A DNA stretch of 64,000 bases from Albidovulum inexpectatum (GCF_002927635.1 NZ_PRDS01000006.1:152511-216510), one strand, 5' to 3'; shown: positions 46,241 through 56,722, numbered from the stretch's first letter. Notes: a model not told the origin generated them from the letters alone. Translations and numbers: made by a program.

Positions 46241-47580
46241 CGCGCAAGCTGTTCGGAACCGATGGCGTCCGTGGGCGTGCAAACACGTTTCCCATGACGG
46301 CCGAGATGGCGTTGCGGCTGGGCGCCGCAGCCGGCCGGTTCTTCCGCACCGACGGGCGCAATGGCCATCGCGTGGTGATCGGCAAGGATACGCGCCTGTC
46401 GGGCTACATGATCGAGAACGCGCTGACCGCGGGCCTGACCTCGACGGGGATGAACGTGCTGCTGCTGGGGCCCGTGCCGACCCCGGCGGTGGGCTATCTG
46501 ACGCGGTCGATGCGGGCCGATCTGGGCATCATGATTTCGGCCAGCCACAACCCGGCGCATGACAACGGCATCAAGTTCTTTGGACCGGACGGCTTCAAGC
46601 TGTCCGATGAGGCCGAGGCCGAGATCGAGCGCATGGTCGGCGGAGAGATCGCGCCGGTCCGCCCCGAGAATATCGGCCGGGCAAAGCGTATCGACGATGG
46701 CCTTGGTCGCTATGTCGAATATGCCAAGACGACCTTTCCCGCGCGGGGGCAGCTGTCGGGCATGAAGGTGGTGATCGATTGCGCCAATGGCGCGGCCTAC
46801 AAGGCGGCGCCTCAGGTCTTGTGGGAGCTTGGGGCCGAAGTCGTGCCGGTTGGCGTGTCGCCCAACGGCCTGAACATCAACGAGGCCTGCGGGTCCACCT
46901 TTACCCGAACCGCGGCCGAGGCCGTCGTGGCCCATGGCGCGGATCTGGGCATAGCACTGGACGGGGATGCCGACAGGGTGATGATCCTGGACGAACGCGG
47001 CCATGTCGCGGATGGCGATCAGATCATGGCACTTCTGGCTGCACGCTGGGCCGAGGCGCAGAAGCTGCGCGGCGGGGCGCTGGTCGCCACGGTGATGTCG
47101 AACCTGGGGCTGGAGCGTTTCCTGGCAGCGCGCGGTCTGCGGCTGGAACGCACGGCGGTGGGCGACCGCTATGTGGTCGAAAGGATGCGGCAGGGCGGTT
47201 ACAACCTGGGTGGCGAGCAGTCGGGCCATATCGTGATGACCGACTATGCCACCACGGGGGATGGCCTGATTGCCGGGCTGCAATTCCTGGCCGCCATGGC
47301 GGAAACCGGTCGCCCGGCATCCGAACTGGTGCGCCAATTCGAAACTGTGCCGCAGATGCTGCGCAATGTGCGCTATGCGCCGGGGGCCGAGCCGCTGGCG
47401 CAGGACAGGGTCAGGCAGGCAATCGCCGCGGCCGAGGCGCGCATCAACGGGACGGGGCGAATCCTGATCCGCAAGTCGGGGACGGAACCGCTGATCCGGG
47501 TCATGGCGGAATGCGAGGACGAAGCCCTGCTGACCGAAATCGTCGAAGAGATCGTCTCGGCGGTCGAGGCGGCAAGCTGA
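46237..47580 (+). CDS. glmM: Phosphoglucosamine mutase
   Basis: A 447-residue Glm[20 protein letters not shown] opens it. The active-site phosphoserine loop is [17 protein letters not shown], the metal-binding loop is [13 protein letters not shown], the sugar-binding region [19 protein letters not shown], and the phosphate-binding [14 protein letters not shown] is near the C-terminus. It converts glucosamine-6-phosphate to glucosamine-1-phosphate for UDP-GlcNAc. The folP-glmM coupling is widespread. A perfect bidirectional terminator follows. Confidence 0.96.
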   Translation: MTRKLFGTDGVRGRANTFPMTAEMALRLGAAAGRFFRTDGRNGHRVVIGKDTRLSGYMIENALTAGLTSTGMNVLLLGPVPTPAVGYLTRSMRADLGIMISASHNPAHDNGIKFFGPDGFKLSDEAEAEIERMVGGEIAPVRPENIGRAKRIDDGLGRYVEYAKTTFPARGQLSGMKVVIDCANGAAYKAAPQVLWELGAEVVPVGVSPNGLNINEACGSTFTRTAAEAVVAHGADLGIALDGDADRVMILDERGHVADGDQIMALLAARWAEAQKLRGGALVATVMSNLGLERFLAARGLRLERTAVGDRYVVERMRQGGYNLGGEQSGHIVMTDYATTGDGLIAGLQFLAAMAETGRPASELVRQFETVPQMLRNVRYAPGAEPLAQDRVRQAIAAAEARINGTGRILIRKSGTEPLIRVMAECEDEALLTEIVEEIVSAVEAAS

Positions 47581-47598
47581 ACGCACCTGACGCGAAAA

Positions 47599-47620
47599 CG
47601 GGGCCCCATCAGGGGCCCCG
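47599..47620. terminator. Bidirectional intrinsic terminator between glmM and ilvC
   Basis: CGGGGCCCC, loop ATCA, then GGGGCCCCG: a perfect nine-pair GC stem with an A-run on the left and TTTT a few bases to the right, so it serves both convergent genes. Confidence 0.9.
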
Positions 47621-47641
47621 CAGTGTTTTCGGCGGTCGCGA

Positions 47642-48808
<1,167 letters not shown>

Positions 48809-48810
48809 TC

Positions 48811-49269
48811 ATGCAGATTGATGATATCGACCGCCGCCTGTTGCGCCATCTTCTGGCCGAGCCCGACCTGTCCACCACGGACCTTGCCGCGCGCGCCGGG
48901 GTGACGTCGGCCACCGCCTGGCGGCGTATCGAGCGGCTGCGAGAGGCGGGTATCCTGCGTGGCCAGCATGCGATCATCGACTGGCGCGCGCTGGGCTGGG
49001 AGGTCGAGGTGTCGCTGCGATTCACCCTCGACAAGACCGACCCGCGGGCGTTCGACGAATTCCTTGCCGCCGTGCGCGAGGTTCCCGAGGTGATCGAGAT
49101 CCAGACCTTCCTGGGTCGGGTGGATGTGCGTCTGAACGTGATCGCCCGCGACATGCGGCATTACCAGGAAATCTACCGCGATCGCATCCTGACCCTGCCG
49201 CATATCGCGGATATCGAAAGCCTGATGCTGGTTTCGACCATCCGCAAGACCGAGAGCCTGCCGATATGA
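48811..49269 (+). CDS. Lrp/AsnC-family transcriptional regulator (first of pair)
   Basis: A 152-residue Lrp/AsnC protein: N-terminal HTH from IDDIDRRLLRHLLAEPDLST to LAARAGVTSATAWRRIERL, then an AsnC/RAM ligand domain (EVPEVIEIQTFLGRVDVRLN, later LPHIADIESLMLVSTIRKTE). The ATG at 48811 is used; a TTG at 48790 is an alternative. It overlaps the next regulator gene by four bases. Divergence from ilvC suggests branched-chain amino acid sensing, by inference. Confidence 0.9.
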   Translation: MQIDDIDRRLLRHLLAEPDLSTTDLAARAGVTSATAWRRIERLREAGILRGQHAIIDWRALGWEVEVSLRFTLDKTDPRAFDEFLAAVREVPEVIEIQTFLGRVDVRLNVIARDMRHYQEIYRDRILTLPHIADIESLMLVSTIRKTESLPI

Positions 49270-49724
49270 TCGAACTGGACGAAACCGACCGCGAGATCCT
49301 GCGCGCGCTGGTGCGGGATGCCACGCAAAGTGCGGGGGCGATCGGTCGCGCGCTGGGGCTGTCGCAGCCCGCGACATGGCGCCGTATCAACAGGTTGCAG
49401 AAGGCCGGCGTGATCGCGGGTCGCCGCATCGATCTGGATCTCGACCGGCTGGGTTTTGGCGTGACCGTGTTTCTGGGTATCAAGCTGGCCACAAAGGGCC
49501 GCGTGAGCCTGGAAGATTTCGAACGCGCGGCCAGCGCCATTCCAGAGGTCCAGACCATCCAGCACGTTCTGGGGCTGTATGATTACCGCCTGCGGATCGT
49601 CGCGCGCGACCTTTCCGATTTCGAACGCGTCTTGCGGCGGCGGATCATGACACTGCCGGGCGTGGGCAATGTCGAAGCCAATGTCTTGCTGAGCGAAGAG
49701 CGCAGGCCGGGTCCGCTGGGCTGA
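49266..49724 (+). CDS. Lrp/AsnC-family transcriptional regulator (second of pair)
   Basis: A 152-residue Lrp/AsnC protein of the same length as its partner: LDETDREILRALVRDATQSA, the HTH AIGRALGLSQPATWRRINRL, and a RAM domain with IPEVQTIQHVLGLYDYRLRI and a final LPGVGNVEANVLLSEE. The two probably form heteromers or arose by duplication. It overlaps the first copy (ATGA), and the aminotransferase gene follows 88 bases later. Confidence 0.9.
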   Translation: MIELDETDREILRALVRDATQSAGAIGRALGLSQPATWRRINRLQKAGVIAGRRIDLDLDRLGFGVTVFLGIKLATKGRVSLEDFERAASAIPEVQTIQHVLGLYDYRLRIVARDLSDFERVLRRRIMTLPGVGNVEANVLLSEERRPGPLG

Positions 49725-49812
49725 CATGGGGCGATCTGCCGCCCGCACACCCCTTGCGCCTTCGGGGGTGACGGGTAACCCTGCGGGCAGGAAACAGCGC
49801 AGGAGAGATGCG

Positions 49813-50943
49813 ATGCCCGGATTGCTGCCCCATGTCGACCCCGAGGGGCTCGAGGAATTTTCGGTCGTCTATACCGATCGATCGCTGAACCACATGAGCA
49901 AGGCCTTTCAGGCGGTGATGCGGGACATCTCTGCCATGCTGCGCGATGTGTATGGCGCCGATGCCGTTGCGCTGGTCCCCGGTGGCGGAACCTTCGCGAT
50001 GGAATCCGTCGCGCGGCAGTTCGCGCAGGATGCGCGGGTTCTGGTGGTTCGCAATGGCTGGTTCTCGTTCCGCTGGTCGCAGATCCTCGAGACCGGCGGT
50101 TTCGCGCGCGAGATCGAGGTCGCGCTGGCGCGCCGCGTCGGGAATGAGCCCCAGGCCCCCTTCGTGCCGGCCCCGATCGAAGAGGTAACCGCCCGCGTCC
50201 GCGACACCCGTCCGGATGTGGTCTTTGCACCGCATGTGGAAACCTCGGCCGGGATGATCCTGCCGGACGACTACCTGTCGCAATTGGCCAGCGCGGCGCA
50301 TGAGGTTGGTGCACTCTTCGTTCTGGACTGCATCGCAAGCGGCGCGGTCTGGGTCGACATGCGTGATGTCGGCGTGGATGTTCTGATCTCGGCCCCGCAA
50401 AAGGGCTGGTCCGCATCGCCTTCTGCCGGGATGGTGATGCTGTCGGAACGCGCGGTGCGGCGGATGGAACAGACCAACGCGAACAGTTTTGCGCTGGATC
50501 TGAAGAAGTGGCGCCAGATCATGGCGGCGTACGAGGCCGGCGGTCACGCCTATCACGCGACCATGCCGACGGACGCGCTGAGGGGTTTGCGCGACGCGAT
50601 GACCGAGGCGCGCGACCATGGGCTGGAACGTCTGCGCGAGGCGCAATGGCGGTTGGGCAATGCGGTGAGGGCCGAACTGGCAGGCCGCGGCATTCGCTCG
50701 GTCGCGGCCGAAGGCTTTGGCGCGCCCGGCGTTGTCGTCAGCTATACCGATGACCCGGATATCCAGTCTGGCCGGAAATTCGCCGAGGCCGGCGTGCAGA
50801 TCGCCGCGGGCGTGCCCCTGCAGGTGGGTGAGGGCGATGCCTTCCGGACGTTTCGCATCGGGCTGTTCGGGTTCGACAAGCTCTATGACGTGGACGGCAC
50901 TCTTGGCCGTCTGCGCCGGGCATTGGACGCGGTGGGGCTTTAA
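49813..50943 (+). CDS. Class V pyridoxal-phosphate aminotransferase (alanine-glyoxylate type)
   Basis: A 376-residue fold-type I PLP enzyme of the class V group (serine-pyruvate/alanine-glyoxylate aminotransferases). Indicators are ALVPGGGTFAMESVARQFA (phosphate-binding loop), LFVLDCIASGAVWVDMRDVG (PLP-binding Asp), and ISAPQKGWSASPSAG with the Schiff-base lysine. The ATG at 49813 follows AGGAGAG. It is downstream of the Lrp pair on the same strand, so it may be their target. Its end overlaps the convergent UbiH-like gene by four bases. Confidence 0.87.
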   Translation: MPGLLPHVDPEGLEEFSVVYTDRSLNHMSKAFQAVMRDISAMLRDVYGADAVALVPGGGTFAMESVARQFAQDARVLVVRNGWFSFRWSQILETGGFAREIEVALARRVGNEPQAPFVPAPIEEVTARVRDTRPDVVFAPHVETSAGMILPDDYLSQLASAAHEVGALFVLDCIASGAVWVDMRDVGVDVLISAPQKGWSASPSAGMVMLSERAVRRMEQTNANSFALDLKKWRQIMAAYEAGGHAYHATMPTDALRGLRDAMTEARDHGLERLREAQWRLGNAVRAELAGRGIRSVAAEGFGAPGVVVSYTDDPDIQSGRKFAEAGVQIAAGVPLQVGEGDAFRTFRIGLFGFDKLYDVDGTLGRLRRALDAVGL

Positions 50944-52154
50944 CTCCGCTGCATGCCCAGCCCCGCGCGCATCAGGGTGCGGCGGATCGGTGCGGCGGCA
51001 TACAGTGTGTCAAGCGCCCGCGCGCGCAGATCGCGCAGCGGCTGGGCGGACACCATCGATGCGCGGTTCAACGCATCGATTCCCATGACACGCGCCTTGA
51101 CCTCGGGCCAGCGGCGCAGGTGGTACCGTCGCAGCATGTCGCGGCTGCCAAGCTGGTCCGGCGTCGCCTGGGCCATGTCCAGCAGGCAGGCAATGTCGGC
51201 CAGCGACATGTTCAGACCCTGCGCGCCGATCGGCGGCACGACATGGGCGGCTTCGGCAACCAGGGCGATCCGGTCGGCATGGAAGCGGTCCGCGATGCGC
51301 GCGATAATCGGCCACAGGCTGCGCCGCGTAACCAGCTTCAGCGGCCCGAACAGGCCGGCCGAGCGGATGAACATCTCTTGCTCGAATTGTCCGACCGGCA
51401 GGCTGGCCAGTCGCAATGCCTCGCGCCCGCGTTCCATCCAGACCACGGCCGAACAGGGCTGTCCGTCGCGATCGGGCAGGGGGACCAGCGTGAACGGCCC
51501 GCCCGAGCGATGGATTTCGGTCGAGACGTTGTTGTGCGGCACCGGATGCGTGACGGCAAAGGCCAAGGCCTTTTGCCCGTAGCGATAGGTGCGGGTTCCA
51601 ATCCCTGCACATTCTCGCACAGGACTTTCGCGACCGTCGGCCGCGATGACCAGCCGGGCGATCACGCGACTGCCATCGGACAGTGTGACCCGGGCCTCGC
51701 CTTCGCGTCCCAGGACGTCGGCCGTTCCGATGCCGGGACGGAACGAGACATTGGGCAGCTCGGCCAGCCGCGCCACCATTTCACGTCGCAGCAGCCAGTT
51801 CGGGAAGTTCCAGCCGAATGGGTCATCGCCGATTTCGGAAGCGTCGAAATCCCGAACCACACGCGGCTCTGGCAGGTCGCCGCGCAACGGGCCCCCGGCA
51901 TCGACGATGCGCATGACCTGAAGCGCTGCGGCATGAGGCGCAAGGCGGTCCCACAGGCCCGCACGCTGCAACAGCTTGCGCGCGGGCTGAAGAAAGGCCG
52001 TGGTGCGCAGGTCGGCACGCTCGTCCTCGGCACTCGTTACCGGGGCGGCCGGGTCGGTGCAGATGACCGAGAACCCCGCCGAACCGAAGGCCGCCGCAGC
52101 CGTCAGCCCGGCAACGCCGCCGCCGGAAACCAGGATATCGACCGTCTCTGTCAT
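50940..52154 (-). CDS. UbiH/Coq6-family FAD-dependent monooxygenase
   Basis: A 404-residue flavoprotein monooxygenase. The FAD dinucleotide-binding motif is ILVSGGGVAGLTAAAAFG, then ARLVIAADGRESPVRECAGI (DG motif), and IALVAEAAHVVPPIGAQGLN where the second FAD motif GD is replaced by AEAAH. This arrangement fits ubiquinone-biosynthesis hydroxylases (UbiH/UbiF/Coq6) acting on the ring at the membrane. Which ring position cannot be told. The stop overlaps the convergent aminotransferase gene. Confidence 0.88.
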   Translation of the reverse strand: MTETVDILVSGGGVAGLTAAAAFGSAGFSVICTDPAAPVTSAEDERADLRTTAFLQPARKLLQRAGLWDRLAPHAAALQVMRIVDAGGPLRGDLPEPRVVRDFDASEIGDDPFGWNFPNWLLRREMVARLAELPNVSFRPGIGTADVLGREGEARVTLSDGSRVIARLVIAADGRESPVRECAGIGTRTYRYGQKALAFAVTHPVPHNNVSTEIHRSGGPFTLVPLPDRDGQPCSAVVWMERGREALRLASLPVGQFEQEMFIRSAGLFGPLKLVTRRSLWPIIARIADRFHADRIALVAEAAHVVPPIGAQGLNMSLADIACLLDMAQATPDQLGSRDMLRRYHLRRWPEVKARVMGIDALNRASMVSAQPLRDLRARALDTLYAAAPIRRTLMRAGLGMQRS

Positions 52155-52224
52155 GGTTGCCCCATCCCGCCGCGATGCCGGCGCAGAGTAGTCGCTGAGG
52201 CGGGCCGAGCCAAGGGGTGGGCCG

Positions 52225-52464
52225 CTATTTGCCCAGCGTCAGTGCGATCAGGATGACGAACATCAAGGGCACCGTGGCCAGCGCCGTCAGGCCAAGGGCG
52301 ACCAGCCCCCAGGTCTTGACCGCCAGAACCAGCGCGGTGAGGCAGATGACAAGGAAATACAGGATGTTGTCGCGGCTGCCATGAACCAGGTCGCGCGCGA
52401 TCCAGCCAAATACGGGGATCGAGTAATACCACGGCAGGCGGCCGCTTTCGTTTGTCGTGGACAT
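52225..52464 (-). CDS. Small membrane protein, unknown function
   Basis: A 79-residue protein with a short hydrophilic N-terminus (LPWYYSIPVFGWIARDLVHG) and two predicted transmembrane helices (NILYFLVICLTALVLAV and LVALGLTALATVPLMFVILI). Conserved small proteins of this type occur next to ubiH-like genes in Rhodobacteraceae; function unknown. The start is preceded by TGGAGGAAA. Confidence 0.72.
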   Translation of the reverse strand: MSTTNESGRLPWYYSIPVFGWIARDLVHGSRDNILYFLVICLTALVLAVKTWGLVALGLTALATVPLMFVILIALTLGK

Positions 52465-52558
52465 CGCGTTTCCTCCATGAGTTTTCCGCGCCTATATGGA
52501 CGGCCTTTCGACCGTGAAAACCGGGCGCGATGCCGCAGTGCGGCACCCTGTCGCGGGC

Positions 52559-53203
52559 TTATGTCAGGCGGGCCAGGAATGCGGCCAGATCGTCGGTATG
52601 ATGGTGGATGTGTGGTTCTGGCTGTGGCTCTGGCGCCACATGGACCGTCCGCATCCCTAGGGTATGCGGCACGGCAAGGTTGCGCGGATCATCCTCGAAC
52701 ATCGCGGCGCGCATGGGATCCACCTTCGCGCGGGCAAAGATGGCCTGGAAAGCGGCACGTTCGGGCTTGGGCCGGAAGTTGGCATGTTCGACACCAAAGA
52801 CATCGTCGAACACGTCGCCCAGTCCGCGTGCCTGCAATACGCGCCGGGCATAATCAGCCGCGCCATTCGTGAACACGATGCGCCGGCCGGGCAGGGCGGC
52901 GATGGCGTCGCGCAGGGCGGGGTCGGGCTCCAGCGCCTGCAACGAGACATCGTGGACATCCCGCAGATAAGGGAGGGGATCGATGCCGTGTTCGTGCATC
53001 AGCCCGGCCAGAGTGGTGCCGTAAAGCTGCCAGTAATGGGCACGTAGCCGGTCTGCTTCGTCCCGCGCAAGGCCGAGCGCCTGCATGACATAGGCCGTCA
53101 TCCGCGTCTCGATCTGGTCGAACAGGCGCGCCGATGGCGGATAAAGCGTATTGTCCAGGTCGAAGACCCAGCAATCGACATGAGCGAAGTCGTGTCTTGG
53201 CAT
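52559..53203 (-). CDS. HAD-family pyrimidine 5'-nucleotidase-type phosphatase
   Basis: A 214-residue HAD hydrolase: motif I CWVFDLDNTLYPPSARLFDQ (FDLDNTLYP is the hallmark of the SDT1/PHM8-type pyrimidine 5'-nucleotidases), motif II RIVFTNGAADYARR, motif III lysine in HANFRPKPERAAF, motif IV MFEDDPRNLAVPHTLGM. It probably dephosphorylates nucleoside monophosphates. It has a histidine-rich tail segment (HIHHHTDD). Confidence 0.87.
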   Translation of the reverse strand: MPRHDFAHVDCWVFDLDNTLYPPSARLFDQIETRMTAYVMQALGLARDEADRLRAHYWQLYGTTLAGLMHEHGIDPLPYLRDVHDVSLQALEPDPALRDAIAALPGRRIVFTNGAADYARRVLQARGLGDVFDDVFGVEHANFRPKPERAAFQAIFARAKVDPMRAAMFEDDPRNLAVPHTLGMRTVHVAPEPQPEPHIHHHTDDLAAFLARLT

Positions 53204-53307
53204 GGCCGCAAGCTAGGCCGCCGGCGCGGCGGGCGCAACGGGGATCGTTCGCTTGCCATGTCGCACGTCGCGCGGTTAGCTTCGCCCAGCCAATGACAGG
53301 ATGCGCA

Positions 53308-53946
53308 ATGCAGAAGGACGCCTATACGCTGATCCTCGAAGCGATCGATCAGGGAATCTACAAGCCGGGCGACCGGCTGGTCGAGGCCGAGCTTGCCGAA
53401 CGTTTTGGCGTATCGCGCACCCCGGTTCGCGAAGCGTTGCAGCGGCTGGAGACGCAGTCGATGCTGACGCGCGACGGGCGATCGCTGATCGTGGCCTCGC
53501 TTGACCACAACCAGCTGGCCGAACTCTATGTCGTGCGCTCCGAGCTCGAGGCCCTTGCCGCGCGGCTGGCCGCCAAGCATGCCACGCCCGAGGAGGTGAA
53601 GGTCCTGCAGGACATGGTCGAGGCCGATCGCGCGCTGCTCGGCGACCCGGCGGCGCTGGCGCGCGCGAATCGGCGGTTTCACAAGCAGATCCATCTGGCC
53701 TCGCACAACCGATACCTGGTCCAGCAACTGGACATGGTGCATCGGTCGATGGCGCTGCTCGCCACGACCTCGCTTGCCGCCGAGGGGCGGGGCGAGGCGG
53801 CACTGGCCGAACATGATGCCATCGTGAAGGCGATCGCCGCGGGCGATGGCGAAGCGGCGCAGCAGGCGCTGCGTGCGCATATCTCGAAAGCCTTCGAGAC
53901 GCGTCTGAAGCTGGATGCCGGGGCGGTGCACGGCTCGACCGAGTGA
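53308..53946 (+). CDS. GntR-family (FadR subfamily) transcriptional regulator
   Basis: A 212-residue GntR protein. The winged HTH is GDRLVEAELAERFGVSRTPVREALQRLETQ and the C-terminal all-helical FCD domain includes ELYVVRSELEALAARLAA, RRFHKQIHLASHNRYL (metal/ligand histidine segment) and EHDAIVKAIAAGDGEAAQQA with another conserved His. Effector and targets are not evident. The ATG at 53308 has AGGA six bases upstream. It is the last core gene before the accessory region. Confidence 0.9.
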   Translation: MQKDAYTLILEAIDQGIYKPGDRLVEAELAERFGVSRTPVREALQRLETQSMLTRDGRSLIVASLDHNQLAELYVVRSELEALAARLAAKHATPEEVKVLQDMVEADRALLGDPAALARANRRFHKQIHLASHNRYLVQQLDMVHRSMALLATTSLAAEGRGEAALAEHDAIVKAIAAGDGEAAQQALRAHISKAFETRLKLDAGAVHGSTE

Positions 53947-54077
53947 TTCAACCGTGTGCGGGGGCGCCGGATATCCCGGGCACCTGCCTTCATCCCGTCA
54001 CGCGGCACTTGGCCAGTCCGGGTGACCCCCCCCACTGAAGTGGTCCGCCGTTATGTTTAGGAAAACGGAGGATCAGA

Positions 54078-54356
54078 ATGGGAACGAAACGACACAAGCC
54101 GGAGGAAATTGTCACGAAGCTGCGGCAGGTTGAGGTGCTTGTCGGCCAAGGGATGGCGCGAGTGGATGCGATCCGTGAGGTGCGCATACCCGAGCAGACC
54201 TACTACCGCTGGCGCAAGCAGTATGGCGGGATGGGAACCGACCAACTCAGGGAACTCAAACGGCTTCAGAAGGAGAACGAGCGTCTGAGGAAGGCCGTGT
54301 CGGACCTGACGCTGGACAAGCAAATCCTGACCGAGGCCGCAAAGGGAAACTTCTGA
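54078..54356 (+). CDS. IS3-family transposase OrfA (HTH)
   Basis: A 92-residue OrfA with an HTH (KRHKPEEIVTKLRQVEVLVG then EVRIPEQTYYRWRKQYGGM) and a C-terminal leucine-zipper-like helix (LKRLQKENERLRKAVSDLTL). This is typical of the IS407-like branch. The end overlaps the OrfB frame. An A-rich slippery stretch AAAGGGAAAC (54341-54350) just before the stop is the likely site of programmed -1 frameshifting to the OrfAB fusion. Confidence 0.9.
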   Translation: MGTKRHKPEEIVTKLRQVEVLVGQGMARVDAIREVRIPEQTYYRWRKQYGGMGTDQLRELKRLQKENERLRKAVSDLTLDKQILTEAAKGNF

Positions 54357-55204
54357 GCCCCGCCCGCCGTCGGGCCTGTGTCAATCATGTGCGCAACGAG
54401 CTGGGCGTCTCGGAACGTCGTGCCTGCCGGGTGCTGCGCCAGCACCGCTCGACGCAGCGCAAGTTGCCGAGGGGGCGTGCCGACGAAGAGCGCCTGGTGG
54501 CGGACATGATCGAGTTGGCGCGGCAGTATGGTCGCTACGGCTACCGTCGGGTCGCCGCGCTTCTGAGAGATGCCGGCTGGCAGGTCAACGACAAGCGCGT
54601 CGAACGGTTATGGCGGCGGGAGGGGCTGAAAGTGCCATCAAGACAACCGAAGAAGGGGCGGCTGTGGCTGAATGACGGCTCCTGCGTCCGGCTGCGGCCG
54701 GAATACCGCAACCACGTCTGGAGTTACGACTTCGTGCATTGCCGGACTGACGACGGAAAGGCTTTCCGGACGCTGAACATCATCGACGAGCACAGCCGGG
54801 AATGCCTGGCGATCCGGGTGAAGAGGAAGCTGAACTCGGGCGACGTGATCGACGCCTTGAGCGACTTGTTCATCCTGCGTGGTGTCCCGGCCTACATCCG
54901 GTCCGACAACGGACCTGAGTTCGTCGCCCAGGCCGTCCGGGACTGGATTGCCGCCGTCGGCGCAAAGACGGCCTACATCGAACCGGGCTCGCCCTGGGAG
55001 AATGGCTACTGCGAAAGCTTCAATGCCCGCTTCCGCGATGAACTGCTCGATGGCGAGATCTTCTACAGCCTGCGAGAGGCACAAATCCTGATCGAACAAT
55101 GGAGGAGACACTACAACACGAAACGACCGCACAGCGCTCTGGGCTACCGCCCACCGGCACCCGAAACCCTCGTCGCAATGGACCAGAGGCCGGCAATGCA
55201 CTAA
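54353..55204 (+). CDS. IS3-family transposase OrfB (DDE integrase core)
   Basis: About 284 codons in the -1 frame relative to OrfA. It begins SPARRRACVNHVRNELGVSE, then RYGRYGYRRVAALLRDAGW. The DDE triad is in SYDFVHCRTDDGK (D), YIRSDNGPEFVA (D) and ENGYCESFNARFRDE (E). There is no independent family start in this frame; an ATG-like GTG at 54389 is within the open stretch. All catalytic residues are present, so the element may be active. Confidence 0.9.
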   Translation: MSPARRRACVNHVRNELGVSERRACRVLRQHRSTQRKLPRGRADEERLVADMIELARQYGRYGYRRVAALLRDAGWQVNDKRVERLWRREGLKVPSRQPKKGRLWLNDGSCVRLRPEYRNHVWSYDFVHCRTDDGKAFRTLNIIDEHSRECLAIRVKRKLNSGDVIDALSDLFILRGVPAYIRSDNGPEFVAQAVRDWIAAVGAKTAYIEPGSPWENGYCESFNARFRDELLDGEIFYSLREAQILIEQWRRHYNTKRPHSALGYRPPAPETLVAMDQRPAMH

Positions 55205-55302
55205 CAATCAAACTGGACCACTCGGGTGGGGCTGATCAATCAGACAGCACAAACTGAACAAGGCGGGCGTATAGGAAACTAGGGCCACCTCAAAATGAAG
55301 GC

Positions 55303-55812
55303 ATGGAGGAAGAAAAATTGTCCGCATCAAACGTTACGAGACGCATCCTCATTCTGAGTGTATTGGCTCTATGTGCCTGTCAGGCGAGTGGTGTAGGCGA
55401 GACTCCCAGCCGCACACTAACTGGCGCATATGACGGCGAATACACACTCACTGTGGGGCGCACGCATAACCCAACACCAGAGAACGCACGCGACCCTCTC
55501 TCATACCCCAACAAGTATGAATCTCTTGCTTTCCTAAGGCTGCGAGTTGAAGGAGGAAGGATCTCTGTTCTGCGTGTAGACGAGGCCGGGGTCGCAAAGG
55601 GCTACACTGACTTTTCAGGCGCATTCTATGACGGCGGAATTTTGGAATTCCGAACAACTGTCGGCTACATGTTTCACAAGAGCGATACATTCGACCTTCA
55701 TGTAGTTGCCGATGTGGGGGATCAGCTTCTGTCCGGCAAGGAAGTAGTTTTGCGGCCAGATGGCTTTAACGCAAACTACGCTGCACATGTAGCAATCAAA
55801 AAGGTTGGCTGA
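55303..55812 (+). CDS. Lipoprotein of unknown function, atypical composition
   Basis: A 169-residue protein. After a charged start, LILSVLALCACQASGVGE gives a signal peptide with lipobox LCAC. The mature part has LTGAYDGEYTLTVGRTHNP, LAFLRLRVEGGRISVLRVDE and VVLRPDGFNANYAAHVAIKK. A TTG at 55318 with GGAGGA upstream is a possible alternative start. Its base composition is visibly lower in G and C than neighbouring genes and its codon use differs, which suggests acquisition from elsewhere. I do not recognise a family. Confidence 0.65.
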   Translation: MEEEKLSASNVTRRILILSVLALCACQASGVGETPSRTLTGAYDGEYTLTVGRTHNPTPENARDPLSYPNKYESLAFLRLRVEGGRISVLRVDEAGVAKGYTDFSGAFYDGGILEFRTTVGYMFHKSDTFDLHVVADVGDQLLSGKEVVLRPDGFNANYAAHVAIKKVG

Positions 55813-55937
55813 GATCAACCACAATTGGCTTCACTACGTTCAGGACCTATTAATATGCTTGATGCGTTCCTGTCGGCGAGATTCAAGCTCCCAAACAGGG
55901 GGGGCTTCATGACCAATCTTTTGTTCACTTAACCTTC

Positions 55938-56170
55938 TTAACTGACGAATGACATGACGGTTTCGATGGGCCGTCTGCCCTGGTTTCGGTAGCCCAGATG
56001 CGGGCGCTCGGTGTTGTAGTGCACCAGCCAGGCGTCGAGATCGGCCTGAAGCGCTTCCACGGTCTCGTAAAAGGTCTCGCGCATCTTCACCCGGAAGAAC
56101 TCGTCCAGCACGGTGCGGTTGAAGCGCTCGACGAAGCCGTTGGTCTTGGGGCTGATCAGATAAGGGCGCG
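55938..56170 (-). pseudogene. IS481-type transposase, C-terminal fragment
   Basis: The last about 75 residues of an integrase core: LISPKTNGFVERFNRTVLDE, then FFRVKMRETFYETVEALQAD, LDAWLVHYNTERPHLGYRN and QGRRPIETVMSFVS to the stop. Only the third catalytic glutamate (FVERFNRT) remains; the first two aspartates and the N-terminal HTH are missing. The 5' boundary near 56170 meets unrelated DNA beside the RES toxin gene. Confidence 0.8.
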
Positions 56171-56209
56171 GGCGGCCGCCCCGCCGTGAAAATCCGGGCG
56201 GGCGGACGG

Positions 56210-56722
56210 TCACATCCGTGACAGGCGGTCCTCGTCGTCAACGACGCGCAGGTCACAATCCTGGCCGCTCCAGACCCACAGGACGATGTTGAGATTGGCC
56301 ATGGAGGCCCCCCGGGCAAAGCTTCGGACCAGGAGCCCCGCGAAACCGTCGGCGATGAGGTCGTTCGCAAGCGCCTGCGTCGGCACCCTTTCGCCGCGCA
56401 GCATCTTCATGCGCCATGCCGGGTCGGCAAGCGTGTCCGCATTCATGCCGTATCTCTTCAGGGCGTCGTGATCGCGCGTGTCGAAAATGGGCCCGATGGC
56501 GGCACGGTACGACACAAGGATTGTCGGCTGCAGGGTGCCGACCTGGTTGGCCTCTCTCAGGGCCGTCGCGGGATCAAGCGCCGTATAAAGCGCGGGTATG
56601 CCCCTTGCGTTGAAGCGCCCGCCATGGATCTGTGCGCCACGGCCCGAGAGCGGCTCTCTGGCATAGACGGGGTTCAGCGCCCGGTAGAGCGATCCCGTGT
56701 AACGGCCCAGCTTCAGCGGCAT
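56210..56722 (-). CDS. RES-domain toxin (NAD+-degrading)
   Basis: A 170-residue RES toxin. The N-terminal SLYRALNPVYAREPLSGRGA, GGRFNARGIPALYTALDPA and TALREA blocks carry the conserved R, G-R-F and E residues of the RES NAD+ phosphorylase/hydrolase family (MbcT, ParT, Res). The C-terminal half includes FAGLLVRSFARGASMANLN. The ATG at 56722 shares one base with the antitoxin stop (TGATG), giving coupled translation. Free toxin would drain NAD+. The size is that of typical RES toxins. Confidence 0.88.
   Translation of the reverse strand: MPLKLGRYTGSLYRALNPVYAREPLSGRGAQIHGGRFNARGIPALYTALDPATALREANQVGTLQPTILVSYRAAIGPIFDTRDHDALKRYGMNADTLADPAWRMKMLRGERVPTQALANDLIADGFAGLLVRSFARGASMANLNIVLWVWSGQDCDLRVVDDEDRLSRM

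Larger units (their letters stand above)
54023..55235. mobile_element. IS3-family insertion sequence (complete)
   Basis: A complete IS3-family element. IRL (54023-54046) reads TGACCCCCCCCACTGAAGTG and continues GTCC. IRR (55215-55235), read on the other strand, ends in the same GTGGTCC with an imperfect C-rich outer part. Inside lie orfA and orfB in a -1 frame relation. I could not find a clear target-site duplication. It separates the core GntR gene from the accessory DNA downstream. Confidence 0.85.

Noticed and set aside
54019..55239. Target-site duplication of the IS3 element
   Set aside because: The bases just outside both ends do not match over 3-4 bases with any boundary choice, so none is claimed.
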